DNA of 37,812 nucleotides from Candidatus Faecousia excrementigallinarum (GTDB lineage: Bacteria; Bacillota; Clostridia; Oscillospirales; Oscillospiraceae), in NCBI GenBank assembly GCA_018713285.1, contig DVFK01000022.1:1-37812 (forward strand), read 5' to 3'. The translations under genes were made by a program, and so were the position numbers. The notes under the pieces were generated by a model. The model ran no database searches and was not told the DNA's origin. It saw nothing but the letters and a program-made list of their open reading frames with translations. Numbering within the stretch: the first letter of the stretch is position 1; each line of letters begins with the position of its first letter. Of this stretch, positions 25,370-32,745 are shown piece by piece.

Positions 25370-25413
25370 CTCAGTCGCCTTCGGCGCCAGCTCCCTTTTG
25401 CAAGGGAGCCTTT
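25370..25413 (-). repeat. Outer part of the right repeat arm, right of the IS110 insertion
   Basis: On the minus strand it reads AAAGGCTCCC..., with the hairpin GCTCCCTT-GCAA-AAGGGAGC (25409-25390) and a second small stem CGCC/GGCG, ending ACTGAG. It continues the arm broken at 23939. The hairpin may also help end transcripts from the gene at 25465. Nothing further was seen between 25414 and 25464. Confidence 0.85.
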
Positions 25414-25464
25414 ACACCCCGGAAACCGTATACAGCACAGCTACATTAGAATTGGATTCAACAC

Positions 25465-26181
25465 TTACCGTTTCTCTATCTGAAAGCAAAAGGGATTGAC
25501 AATATTCTGGGCTCCAAACACCTTCACTGCCATCCTGAACATCGCTTTTGCGTGAATCCGGTCGTGCCAGAGAAAGCGGCGGAGGACTTTGGGAAGTGAC
25601 CATTCCTCTCCATAGCTTCCCGCAATGACTCTGTTTTGGAGAAAATTCGGCATCGCTTCCAGCGCTTCGAACCCCCGCCTGCGGCACGCAAATATATCCC
25701 CATGGTTGTCTGCCGACACCTCTATCTCCCCGAAATAATATGCGTTAACATTCTTTGTATGCTGGTACATCTCCTCTGCGGAGCGGGGAACCTGACCGTA
25801 AAAGGTCTTGCGTTGGGCAATGGCCACCGCGTTTTTGTCGGGAATGGACTGATATAAGGCAAGAAAATCCTTTGCAGACTTCAGCGCAAGCTCTTTCAGC
25901 CTTTCATACGCTTCTGCCGTCAACGGTTCTTTTTCCCTTTGAAAAAGAACATCGGAATCCGCATCTTTGATGTCCAGATTGGAACTTTTTTCCTGGACAA
26001 TGGCGATTTTCATATCGTCGTCAATAGAACCACCGCACCATTTAAGATATAACGCAATTTCCCGGGGCATTTTCCCGACAGCCGTTTTCAAGCTCTCTCC
26101 CCGGGTATATGCGCCGGGGTAATCCACCGCATACAGCAACGTGTCCTTGCCGTTATGTTCCCAAACACAGTTTACGGTCAT
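25465..26181 (-). CDS. Hypothetical protein with HicB-like N-terminus and DinB-like C-terminus
   Basis: A 238-aa protein. Residues about 1-55 resemble a HicB antitoxin-type fold (YAVDYPGAYTRGESLKTAVGKM, echoing the P-G-x-T-x-G-x-T/S-L pattern). The C-terminal part has LRRFLWHDRIHAKAMFRMAV, similar to DinB-superfamily helical proteins in which such His residues bind metal. There is no HicA partner gene nearby, so this is not a classical toxin-antitoxin pair. A GGAG site precedes the ATG. Both domain calls rest on short motifs and should be treated as tentative; the function is unknown. Confidence 0.7.
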   Translation of the reverse strand: MTVNCVWEHNGKDTLLYAVDYPGAYTRGESLKTAVGKMPREIALYLKWCGGSIDDDMKIAIVQEKSSNLDIKDADSDVLFQREKEPLTAEAYERLKELALKSAKDFLALYQSIPDKNAVAIAQRKTFYGQVPRSAEEMYQHTKNVNAYYFGEIEVSADNHGDIFACRRRGFEALEAMPNFLQNRVIAGSYGEEWSLPKVLRRFLWHDRIHAKAMFRMAVKVFGAQNIVNPFCFQIEKR

Positions 26182-26243
26182 ATTCTCGCTCCAATCAAAC
26201 TTTATCTTTAGAAGGGAGAAGTCGGTGGGCTTCTTCCTTTTGA

Positions 26244-27731
26244 TTATTCAAAAGCTTTTGCACAGGCCACGGCTTTTTGCCAGCCGGTGAGGCGGGTTTG
26301 GCGTTCCTCAGGGGAAATCTGGGGGGCAAAGACCCGGTCGCAGCGCCAGTTTTTCTCAATCTCCTCCAGGCTTTCCCAATAGCCGACCCCCAGGCCTGCC
26401 AGGTAGGCAGCGCCCATGGCGGTGGTTTCCACGCAGTGGGGCCGCTGCACCGGAGCGCTGCACAAATCCGCCTGGACCTGCAACAGATAGTTGTTGGCGC
26501 TGGCGCCGCCATCCACCCGCAGTCCCGGGATGGCCATGCCTGCGTCCGCCTCCATGGCCCGGAGCACATCCACCATCTGATAGGCGATGGAATCCAGGGT
26601 GGCACGGATAATATGGTACTTGTTTACCCCCCGGGTCAGTCCCACAATCGCCCCCCGGGCATAGGCATCCCAATGGGGTGCCCCCAGTCCGGTGAAGGCC
26701 GGGACCACATAGCAGCCGTTGGTGGAGTCCACCTTGTTGGCCATATACTCCGAGTCCCCGGCAGACTCCAAAAAGCGCAGCTCGTCCCGGAGCCACTGGA
26801 TGGCAGCTCCGGCCACAAACACGGAGCCTTCCAGGGCGTAATTCACCTTACCGTCAAGGCCCCAGGCGATGGTGGTCACCAGGCCGTTTTGGGAGTCCAT
26901 GGGGGTAGCGCCTGTATTCATCAGTAGGAATGCACCGGTGCCGTAGGTACATTTGCACTGTCCCGGATGGAAGCAGGTCTGGCCAAAGAGGGCTGCCTGC
27001 TGGTCCCCCGCTGCACCGGCAATGGGGATGGAGGCTCCCAGAATCCCCGGATCTGTATGTCCGTAAACAGCGCTGGAGGGCACTGGCTCCGGCAGCATGG
27101 ATTTGGGAATGTCCAGGAGCCGGAGAATCTCCTCGTCCCAGGTGAGGGTATGGATATTGAACAGCATGGTCCGGGAGGCGTTGGTATAGTCCGTCACATG
27201 GACCTTGCCCCCGGTGAGCTTCCAGATGAGCCAGGTCTCCACCGTGCCGAACAGCAGCTCCCCGGCCTGGGCTTGCTCCCGGGCTCCCGGCACATGGTCC
27301 AGAATCCACCGCAGCTTGGTGGCGGAGAAATAGGGGTCCAGCACCAGGCCGGTTTTCTTCCGGAAGAAATCTTCATAGCCCAGCTTTTTCAGCTCCTGGC
27401 AATGGTCTGCCGTCCGGCGGCACTGCCACACGATGGCAGGACACACAGGCCGTCCGGTGAGGCGGTTCCACACAATGGTGGTTTCCCGCTGGTTGGTAAT
27501 ACCGATGGCCGCCACATCCCCGGCGGCGATTCCCCCGTTGCTCAGGGCCATTCTGGCCACCTCTACCTGGGTGGCGTAAATCTCCTCCGGGTCATGCTCC
27601 ACCCAACCCGGCTGGGGGAAATACTGGGTAAATTCCTTCTGGGCCATTGCCACAATTTCCCCATCTTTTCCAAAAAGAATACACCGGTTACTGGTGGTAC
27701 CGGAGTCCAAAGCCATAATATACTTGCCCAT
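26244..27731 (-). CDS. glpK: Glycerol kinase
   Basis: A 495-aa FGGY-family kinase that makes glycerol 3-phosphate. The N-terminal phosphate-binding [43 protein letters not shown], the family signature around FLLMNTG and GLGAPHWD are all present. The His phosphorylated by the PTS in Firmicutes enzymes would lie near [14 protein letters not shown]. An AGGAGG site precedes the ATG. No glpF or glpD lies next to it. Monocistronic with a strong promoter. A 10-bp hairpin with one mismatch (about 26202-26229) follows the stop but has no clear T-run. Confidence 0.97.
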   Translation of the reverse strand: MGKYIMALDSGTTSNRCILFGKDGEIVAMAQKEFTQYFPQPGWVEHDPEEIYATQVEVARMALSNGGIAAGDVAAIGITNQRETTIVWNRLTGRPVCPAIVWQCRRTADHCQELKKLGYEDFFRKKTGLVLDPYFSATKLRWILDHVPGAREQAQAGELLFGTVETWLIWKLTGGKVHVTDYTNASRTMLFNIHTLTWDEEILRLLDIPKSMLPEPVPSSAVYGHTDPGILGASIPIAGAAGDQQAALFGQTCFHPGQCKCTYGTGAFLLMNTGATPMDSQNGLVTTIAWGLDGKVNYALEGSVFVAGAAIQWLRDELRFLESAGDSEYMANKVDSTNGCYVVPAFTGLGAPHWDAYARGAIVGLTRGVNKYHIIRATLDSIAYQMVDVLRAMEADAGMAIPGLRVDGGASANNYLLQVQADLCSAPVQRPHCVETTAMGAAYLAGLGVGYWESLEEIEKNWRCDRVFAPQISPEERQTRLTGWQKAVACAKAFE

Positions 27732-27798
27732 AGGGATTCCTCCTGCTCTGTTTCGGCTGCTGCCGTTTTCATGGTTCCATCATATCACATAGAAAGAG

Positions 27799-27827
27799 AT
27801 TATACAAGGGCAAGTTATTTGTGAAAA
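27799..27827 (-). promoter_or_regulatory. Sigma-A promoter for glpK
   Basis: Minus strand TTTTCA (27827-27822), a 17-bp spacer and a perfect TATAAT (27804-27799) preceded by TG, 67 bp before glpK. Confidence 0.68.
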
Positions 27828-27894
27828 ATGACCTTTCAAAACCTGTCACCCCCGGGGAGGTACCACATACTTTCTTCAAATTGGCTTTGCGCCC

Positions 27895-27960
27895 GCAGGC
27901 TCCCTCCGTCTTGGGGCTGCGCCCCAAGCCACCTCCCTCCCGGAGGGAGGTATTACGGGC
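27895..27960. repeat. Palindromic intergenic repeat with two hairpins
   Basis: Two adjacent perfect hairpins, CTTGGGGC/GCCCCAAG (27910-27928) and ACCTCCCTCC/GGAGGGAGGT (27931-27951), are flanked by related GCCCG/CGGGC arms. It is distinct from the repeat at the IS110 site. It lies in the 286-bp gap between pepD and glpK, which otherwise holds only the pepD terminator and the glpK promoter. Confidence 0.7.
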
Positions 27961-27978
27961 AGATGCATCGATTTCTAT

Positions 27979-28011
27979 AAAAAATGACCTGCCGCCGAGG
28001 CAGGTCATTTT
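27979..28011 (-). terminator. Rho-independent terminator of pepD
   Basis: A 13-bp stem (27981-27993 with 27999-28011, five-base loop), with six Ts on the minus strand (27984-27979), seven bases after the pepD stop. Confidence 0.92.
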
Positions 28012-28017
28012 GTGTGG

Positions 28018-29460
28018 TTACAGGTTTTTGAGAACTTCCAGCAGGAACTTCCAGGTGCGCTCTGTGGAGGCGATGTTCAGCCGCTCCCGGCTGGTGTGGA
28101 TGTCCTGCATCTCCGGGCCGATGGACACGCAGTCCAGTCCCGGCAGCTTCTCGCTGAGGAGGCCGCACTCCAGGCCGGCGTGGATAGCCTGCACCTTCGG
28201 CTCCTTGCCGAACATCTGCCGGTAGGTGTTCACCATAACCTCCCGGAGGTTGGATTCCTTCCGGTACTCCCAGGCGGGATAGTCGCCGGATTCCTCGCAC
28301 TGGGCACCGTGGAATTTGGCCAGCTCCTGGAGCCGGTCCAGCAGCTCCCGCTTCTCCTGGTTGACGCTGCTGCGCACGGAGAAGTCCAGATGCAGTCCCT
28401 CCTCCAGCTTCAGCACGCCCAGGTTCAGGCTGGTCTGGGGCAGGCCCTTTATGTCCTGGCTCCAGGACTGGACACCGTTGGGGGTGCTGTTCAGCAGGGC
28501 AATCACCCGGGCGGTATCCTCCGTACTCAGGCCGTTGCCCCCCAGGGCATCCACATTGTCCCCGTGGATGGAGGCGTTGGGCTCGTCGTACTCCCGGCGG
28601 ATCTCCTCTTGCAGCTCCTGGGCAATGTCATTGATTTTCTCCGGGTGCATTCCCAGGGTCACCAGGGTGCACTGGCAGCGGTTGGGAATCACATTGTCCT
28701 TGTCGCCGCCGGCAAGCTGGGTCAGGCTGATGGGCATGGTCTTTTGAATCCGCTCCAGAAGCAGTCCCATGACCTTGTTGGCGTTGGCACGGTTTTTGTC
28801 AATCTCCACACCGGAGTGGCCGCCCCGGAGCCCCTCCACCACCAGGCGGACACAGGGACCGTAAATAGCCCGGCGCTCCACCGGCAAAGTCAGGTGGGCT
28901 CTGGCGCCGCCGGCGCAGGATACGGTGAACACCCCTTCGTCGTCGGAGTCCAGGTTGATGAGGGTACGGCCCCGAAGCCCGGAAAGGTCAATATCCGCAG
29001 CGCCGAACATTCCCGTTTCCTCGTCCACGGTGACAATCACTTCCAGCGGGGGGTGAGGAATGGTCTTGTCCGCCAGCAGAGCCATGGCAAAAGCCACCGC
29101 AATGCCGTCGTCGCCGCCCAGGGTGGTGCCCTTGGCGAACACCCACTCTCCGTCGTGGGTCACATCCAACCCTTCCGTCTGCATATCAATGGGGCAGTCT
29201 GCATCCTTTTGGCACACCATATCCATATGCCCCTGGAGCACCACCGGGGGATGATCCTCATACCCGGCAGTCCCCTCCTGGAACAGCAGCACATTGTTGA
29301 GAGAATCCTGAACATAGGAAATCCCCTGTTCCTTGGCAAAGGCTACCAGATAGTCGCTGATGGCCTTGGTATTGCCGGAGCCGTGGGGAATGGCACACAG
29401 GGCCTCAAAATAGCCCATAACCGCCTTGGGCTCCAGCCCGGCTAACTTGATTGCTTCCAT
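28018..29460 (-). CDS. pepD: Aminoacyl-histidine dipeptidase (M20 family)
   Basis: A 480-aa cytosolic metallopeptidase that cleaves Xaa-His and other dipeptides. Metal and catalytic residues are H78 and D80 (LQGHMDMV), D117 (TTLGGDDGI), E147/E148 (TVDEETGMFG) and the Asp in INLDSDDEG; HAGLECGLLSEKLPG near the C-terminus supplies the last His. The inserted lid domain (about 190-370) gives the length typical of PepD. A GGAGG site precedes the ATG. It follows secG in the same direction, separated by the secG terminator, with no strong promoter of its own seen. Confidence 0.95.
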   Translation of the reverse strand: MEAIKLAGLEPKAVMGYFEALCAIPHGSGNTKAISDYLVAFAKEQGISYVQDSLNNVLLFQEGTAGYEDHPPVVLQGHMDMVCQKDADCPIDMQTEGLDVTHDGEWVFAKGTTLGGDDGIAVAFAMALLADKTIPHPPLEVIVTVDEETGMFGAADIDLSGLRGRTLINLDSDDEGVFTVSCAGGARAHLTLPVERRAIYGPCVRLVVEGLRGGHSGVEIDKNRANANKVMGLLLERIQKTMPISLTQLAGGDKDNVIPNRCQCTLVTLGMHPEKINDIAQELQEEIRREYDEPNASIHGDNVDALGGNGLSTEDTARVIALLNSTPNGVQSWSQDIKGLPQTSLNLGVLKLEEGLHLDFSVRSSVNQEKRELLDRLQELAKFHGAQCEESGDYPAWEYRKESNLREVMVNTYRQMFGKEPKVQAIHAGLECGLLSEKLPGLDCVSIGPEMQDIHTSRERLNIASTERTWKFLLEVLKNL

Positions 29461-29517
29461 AAAAACGCCTCCATTTAGTGGTAAAATATCCTTTTTCCCG
29501 GGAGAACCCCGGATAAC

Positions 29518-29549
29518 AAAAAGACCACAGAAGAAAATCTGTGGTCTTT
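29518..29549 (-). terminator. Rho-independent terminator of secG
   Basis: A 12-bp stem (29520-29531 with 29538-29549, six-base loop) followed on the minus strand by a T-run at 29522-29518, five bases after the secG stop. Confidence 0.9.
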
Positions 29550-29554
29550 GTTTG

Positions 29555-29791
29555 TCAGATCAGGCTCAGGCTCAGAGCCAGCAGAATCCACACCAGTGCA
29601 ATCCACTTGGTAGAAGTGGCCAAAATCTTGTCCAGGCCGCCGGTCTTGTTCTTGTTCATGTAGGAGTTGCTGTTGCCGGTAATGGCGCCGGACAGGCCGG
29701 ACTCCTTGCCGGACTGCATCAGCACAACCACAATCAGGGCCAGGCTGGCAATCAGCTCCAGAACAATGAGAACAATCTTCAAAACTTCCAT
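29555..29791 (-). CDS. secG: Preprotein translocase subunit SecG
   Basis: A 78-aa membrane protein with two helices (about 3-24 and 57-77). The central loop VVLMQSGKESGLSGAITGNS, followed by the L-x-K-x-T/L segment, is the SecG signature. It is an auxiliary part of the SecYEG channel. A GGGAGGGAGG site and a consensus-like promoter precede it. Confidence 0.95.
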   Translation of the reverse strand: MEVLKIVLIVLELIASLALIVVVLMQSGKESGLSGAITGNSNSYMNKNKTGGLDKILATSTKWIALVWILLALSLSLI

Positions 29792-29884
29792 TTCGTAACC
29801 TCCCTCCCACAGCAGTCACACCCTTTGTGGGGAATGTTTCGTAATTTCACATCCGAAAAACACGGATTCACAATAAGCCCATAC

Positions 29885-29913
29885 ATTATAGCACAGACTT
29901 TTTCAAATATCAA
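29885..29913 (-). promoter_or_regulatory. Sigma-A promoter for secG
   Basis: Minus strand TTGATA (29913-29908), a 17-bp spacer and TATAAT (29890-29885), giving a leader of about 85 bases with a small ATCCG/CGGAT hairpin. Confidence 0.78.
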
Positions 29914-29936
29914 GGGGAAACCCGGGATATTTTCGA

Positions 29937-31064
29937 TTATTTGGTGACCCAGTTTCCGGTGGCGGCGCAGGTCAGGTAGGCGTTGATAAAGGGGTCCAGA
30001 GCGCCGTCCATGACTGCGTTGACATTGGAGGTTTCGCAGCCGGTGCGGGTGTCCTTCACCAGGGTGTAGGGCATGAACACATAGTTGCGGATCTGGCTGC
30101 CCCACTCAATCTTCTGCTGCACGCCCTTGATGTCGGAGATTTTCTCCAGGTGCTCCCGCTCCTTGATCTCCACCAGCTTGGAGCGGAGCATCCGCAGACA
30201 GGTTTCCTTGTTCTGGAACTGGCTGCGCTCTGTCTGGCAGGACACCACAATGCCGGTGGCCTTGTGAATCAGACGGACGGCGGAGCTGGTCTTGTTGATG
30301 TGCTGACCGCCGGCGCCGGAGGAACGGAACACCTGCATTTCATAATCCTCGGGACGGATGTCCACATCCTGGCTGTCGTCCTGGATTTCGGGAATGACCT
30401 CCACCGCAGAGAAAGAGGTCTGCCGCCGGGCATTGGCATCAAAGGGAGACACCCGCACCAGACGGTGCACGCCGTTCTCCCCCTTCAGGAAGCCATAGGC
30501 ATTTTCACCCTCGATGAGAATGTCCGCAGACTTGAGGCCTGCTTCTTCTCCTTCCAGATAGTCCAGAATCTTATAGGTGTAGCCGTGGGCTTCGGCCCAG
30601 CGGGTATACATCCGGTAAAGCATCTGGCACCAGTCCTGAGCCTCGGTACCGCCGGCACCGGCGTGGAAGCTCATGAGGGCATTGTTCTTGTCGTACTGGC
30701 CGGTGAGCAGAGTTTCCAGACGGCACCGCTCCATATTTTCAGAGAGCTTCTGGAAGCCTTCCTTCAGCTCCGGCAGCATGGAATCGTCGTCCTCCTCCGC
30801 TGCCATTTCGCAAATGGTCATCATGTCCTCCCAGGAGCTGACCATATTCTTGTAGCGGCTGAGCTTGTTCTCGATGGTCTTGGTCTTCATAACCACCTGC
30901 TGGCTCTTTTCCGGGTTGTCCCAGAAACCGGGAGCCTCCTGCATGGCGTGAAGCCGCTCCAGCTCGTTTTGGAGCCCTTCCAGATTCAAAGAGCCAGCCA
31001 AATCATCCAGTGTGGGACGGATTTCGCCCAGCTTCTGCTTATAGGTATCAAATTCAATATTCAT
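29937..31064 (-). CDS. prfB: Peptide chain release factor 2
   Basis: A 375-aa class I release factor that recognises UGA and UAA. The SPF tripeptide that defines RF2 is in VRVSPFDANARRQTSF, and the peptidyl-hydrolysis GGQ motif is in SSGAGGQHINKTSSAVR. In most bacteria prfB carries an in-frame UGA near codon 25 and needs a +1 frameshift; here the region reads through in one frame (LAGSLNLEGLQNEL), so autoregulation by frameshifting is absent. The ATG at 31064 (MNIEFDTYKQKL) is preferred over an upstream start at 31094. Confidence 0.96.
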   Translation of the reverse strand: MNIEFDTYKQKLGEIRPTLDDLAGSLNLEGLQNELERLHAMQEAPGFWDNPEKSQQVVMKTKTIENKLSRYKNMVSSWEDMMTICEMAAEEDDDSMLPELKEGFQKLSENMERCRLETLLTGQYDKNNALMSFHAGAGGTEAQDWCQMLYRMYTRWAEAHGYTYKILDYLEGEEAGLKSADILIEGENAYGFLKGENGVHRLVRVSPFDANARRQTSFSAVEVIPEIQDDSQDVDIRPEDYEMQVFRSSGAGGQHINKTSSAVRLIHKATGIVVSCQTERSQFQNKETCLRMLRSKLVEIKEREHLEKISDIKGVQQKIEWGSQIRNYVFMPYTLVKDTRTGCETSNVNAVMDGALDPFINAYLTCAATGNWVTK

Positions 31065-31104
31065 GCCATTACTCTCATTTCCTAAAAATTGCATACTTTT
31101 GGAT

Positions 31105-31133
31105 ATTATATCCCAAAAATGTCATTCTGTAAA
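31105..31133 (-). promoter_or_regulatory. Sigma-A promoter for prfB
   Basis: Minus strand TTTACA (31133-31128), a 17-bp spacer and TATAAT (31110-31105), 40 bp before prfB and directly downstream of the ABC-operon terminator. Confidence 0.78.
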
Positions 31134-31144
31134 GTAGAAAATAC

Positions 31145-31175
31145 AAAAAAGAAGCACCGCTTTTTGCGGTGCTTC
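31145..31175 (-). terminator. Rho-independent terminator of the lipoprotein/ABC operon
   Basis: The stem GAAGCACCGC/GCGGTGCTTC (31151-31160 with 31166-31175) with six Ts following on the minus strand, 45 bp after the ATPase gene. Confidence 0.93.
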
Positions 31176-31219
31176 CCGATTTGTTCTCCTTCAACGCCCG
31201 AATCCGCCGTTTCATAGGT

Positions 31220-31888
31220 TCATTCCATCATGGATTGGCTGTCAACCGTCTGGAGCATCCCATCCTGGAGTAAATAAATGGTATCGGCAGATCGGGCGAC
31301 CTCCATATCGTGGGTAATGAGGATTACGCCCCGGCCTTTTTCGTGCTCCCGCCGCAGCAGCTGCATAATCAGGTCCCGGTTTTTGGGGTCCAGGTTTCCT
31401 GTGGGTTCATCCGCCAGAATCAGGCAGGGGTCCAGAATCAAGGCCCTTGCGATGGCCACCCGCTGCTTTTCTCCTCCGGAAAGGGTGTTGACCCGCTGGC
31501 TCAGCAAAGGCTGCAAATCCAGCAGCTCCACCAGTTCGTCAAAATCCTGCACGGCATTGTGCTTGTTATACAGCAGGGGCAGGAGAATGTTTTCCTTGCA
31601 GGACAAGGTGGGAATGAGATTGTAGGACTGAAAGATAAATCCGATATTCTCCAGCCGCAGGCGGGAGTAGTCCACCCCGTTGACAATGGGTATTCCATTA
31701 AAAATGTACTCACCGCCGCTGCAGTTCTCCAGCAGGCCCAGGATGTTCAGCATGGTGGACTTGCCGGAGCCGGATTTTCCCACGATGGTCACATAGGAAT
31801 CGTTGGTCACTTCCAGGTTCACATCCACCAGCACCGGGCGGGTATAGGTTTTTTTGAGATGACGCAGTTCCAAATGGAGTTCTTTCAT
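31220..31888 (-). CDS. ABC transporter ATP-binding protein (MacB/LolD-like)
   Basis: A 222-aa stand-alone ATPase with Walker [10 protein letters not shown] (37-45), Q-loop Q87, signature LSGGEKQR (136-143), Walker [14 protein letters not shown] and H-loop H193. The ADEPTGNLD sequence places it in the MacB/LolD/FtsE-type group that energises mechanotransmission permeases. It overlaps the adaptor stop by four bases (ATGA) and is the last gene of the operon, so it most likely works with the FtsX-like permease at 34674-35945. Confidence 0.95.
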   Translation of the reverse strand: MKELHLELRHLKKTYTRPVLVDVNLEVTNDSYVTIVGKSGSGKSTMLNILGLLENCSGGEYIFNGIPIVNGVDYSRLRLENIGFIFQSYNLIPTLSCKENILLPLLYNKHNAVQDFDELVELLDLQPLLSQRVNTLSGGEKQRVAIARALILDPCLILADEPTGNLDPKNRDLIMQLLRREHEKGRGVILITHDMEVARSADTIYLLQDGMLQTVDSQSMME

Positions 31889-32742
31889 TTGTCATCCCCA
31901 CCTACCACCACTTTATAGCCGCTGTCGAACCACTGGCCTTCCTCAATTCCGCTGACCACCGCCATGGCTGCATCGGAATAGGAGATGGTGACCTCCTTTT
32001 CCTGAATCAGGAAACCGTCCTGCGAAACCTGCCGGACATACCAGGGCTCCTCCTCCCCCTCTACCTTTTGGTAGATGCAGGAAATGGGCAGTACCAGCAC
32101 CTGCGGATAGCCGGTCCCCAGGAAAATCGTCAGTCCTTCCTCCGTGTCTCCATAGGTATCCCCCTCCCGGTCCAGGGAAAGGAGAACCTTTGTGGTTCCG
32201 TCGGGATTCTTTCCTTTGGCAATGTGCTGGATGGTCACCTTCGTTCCGTCCTGCAAAGACAAGCTGTCAGGGAATTGCTTCAGGGAAGCCAAGGTTTTGT
32301 CTTCCACCGAGCATTCCAGCACCAGGGGGGTGAAGCAGTCCACCATGAGATAGGCATCCGAGCCGGAGGCATTGATGTTGCTGATGATGCCCTCTACCGT
32401 GGAGATCACTTCCTCACCACGGTAATAGCCCAGCACCTGACCAACCTGAATCTCATCCCCCTGGGAGACCGTCCAGCGAATGTCATAGGGCGAGAAATAA
32501 TCCAGTTCCATGAATGCCACCTCCGTGGAGGCAAAGGTACCGGAGACGGTAACATACAGGTCAATGTCCATCCGCTGGGCCTGGATTGGCGTTCCGATGG
32601 AGCTTTGCCGGATCACCGGGGATTCCAGCGGTTCATAAGATTTCATTTCCTCCGAGGAAATCCGGTAAATCAGTCCCAGAGGCAATACCAGCAATGCAAA
32701 AATCAGCACCCAAAAGAGTACCTTCAGCAGTTTTCTTCCCAT
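31885..32742 (-). CDS. Membrane-anchored adaptor-like (HlyD/MacA-type) protein
   Basis: A 285-aa protein with an N-terminal membrane helix (about 8-27) and an extracellular beta-rich domain. SQGDEIQVGQVLGYY followed by VEGIISNINA resembles the lipoyl/barrel segments of periplasmic adaptor proteins, and a C-terminal segment (VLPISCIYQKVEGEEEPWYVRQV) matches the pattern of their membrane-proximal domain. It lacks the long coiled coil of Gram-negative MacA. Similarity is by pattern only. It sits between a lipoprotein gene and the ATPase gene and probably belongs to the same envelope complex. Confidence 0.75.
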   Translation of the reverse strand: MGRKLLKVLFWVLIFALLVLPLGLIYRISSEEMKSYEPLESPVIRQSSIGTPIQAQRMDIDLYVTVSGTFASTEVAFMELDYFSPYDIRWTVSQGDEIQVGQVLGYYRGEEVISTVEGIISNINASGSDAYLMVDCFTPLVLECSVEDKTLASLKQFPDSLSLQDGTKVTIQHIAKGKNPDGTTKVLLSLDREGDTYGDTEEGLTIFLGTGYPQVLVLPISCIYQKVEGEEEPWYVRQVSQDGFLIQEKEVTISYSDAAMAVVSGIEEGQWFDSGYKVVVGGDDK

Positions 32743-32745
32743 AGC

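Larger units (their letters stand above)
23940..25371 (+). mobile_element. Complete IS110-family insertion sequence
   Basis: The boundaries are read from the interrupted repeat: left flank ...TGAATCCCT (23931-23939), right flank CTCAGTCGCC (from 25370). A CT dinucleotide occurs at both junctions (23938-23939 and 25370-25371), as expected for the core used by IS110 recombinases; the element is about 1.43 kb including one CT. There are no terminal inverted repeats, also typical. Removing it regenerates GTGAATCCCTCAG, which exists uninterrupted, inverted, in the left arm. Content: left-end non-coding region with bridge-RNA layout, transposase gene, and about 17 bp beyond the stop. Confidence 0.88.

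Noticed and set aside
23778-25413. CRISPR array or phage attachment site around the repeats
   Set aside because: There are only two arms in inverted orientation, no regular spacers, and no integrase or cas genes; the IS110 insertion explains the layout.
25465-26181. Toxin-antitoxin pair based on the HicB-like domain
   Set aside because: No small HicA-type gene lies on either side, and the protein is much longer than a plain antitoxin.
28012-29445. Plus-strand open frame of nearly 480 codons opposite pepD
   Set aside because: The pepD catalytic motifs are on the minus strand. The plus frame is an antisense shadow with no recognisable domain.
29937-31064. Programmed frameshift in prfB
   Set aside because: The frame is uninterrupted where the shift would occur, and no in-frame UGA is present.
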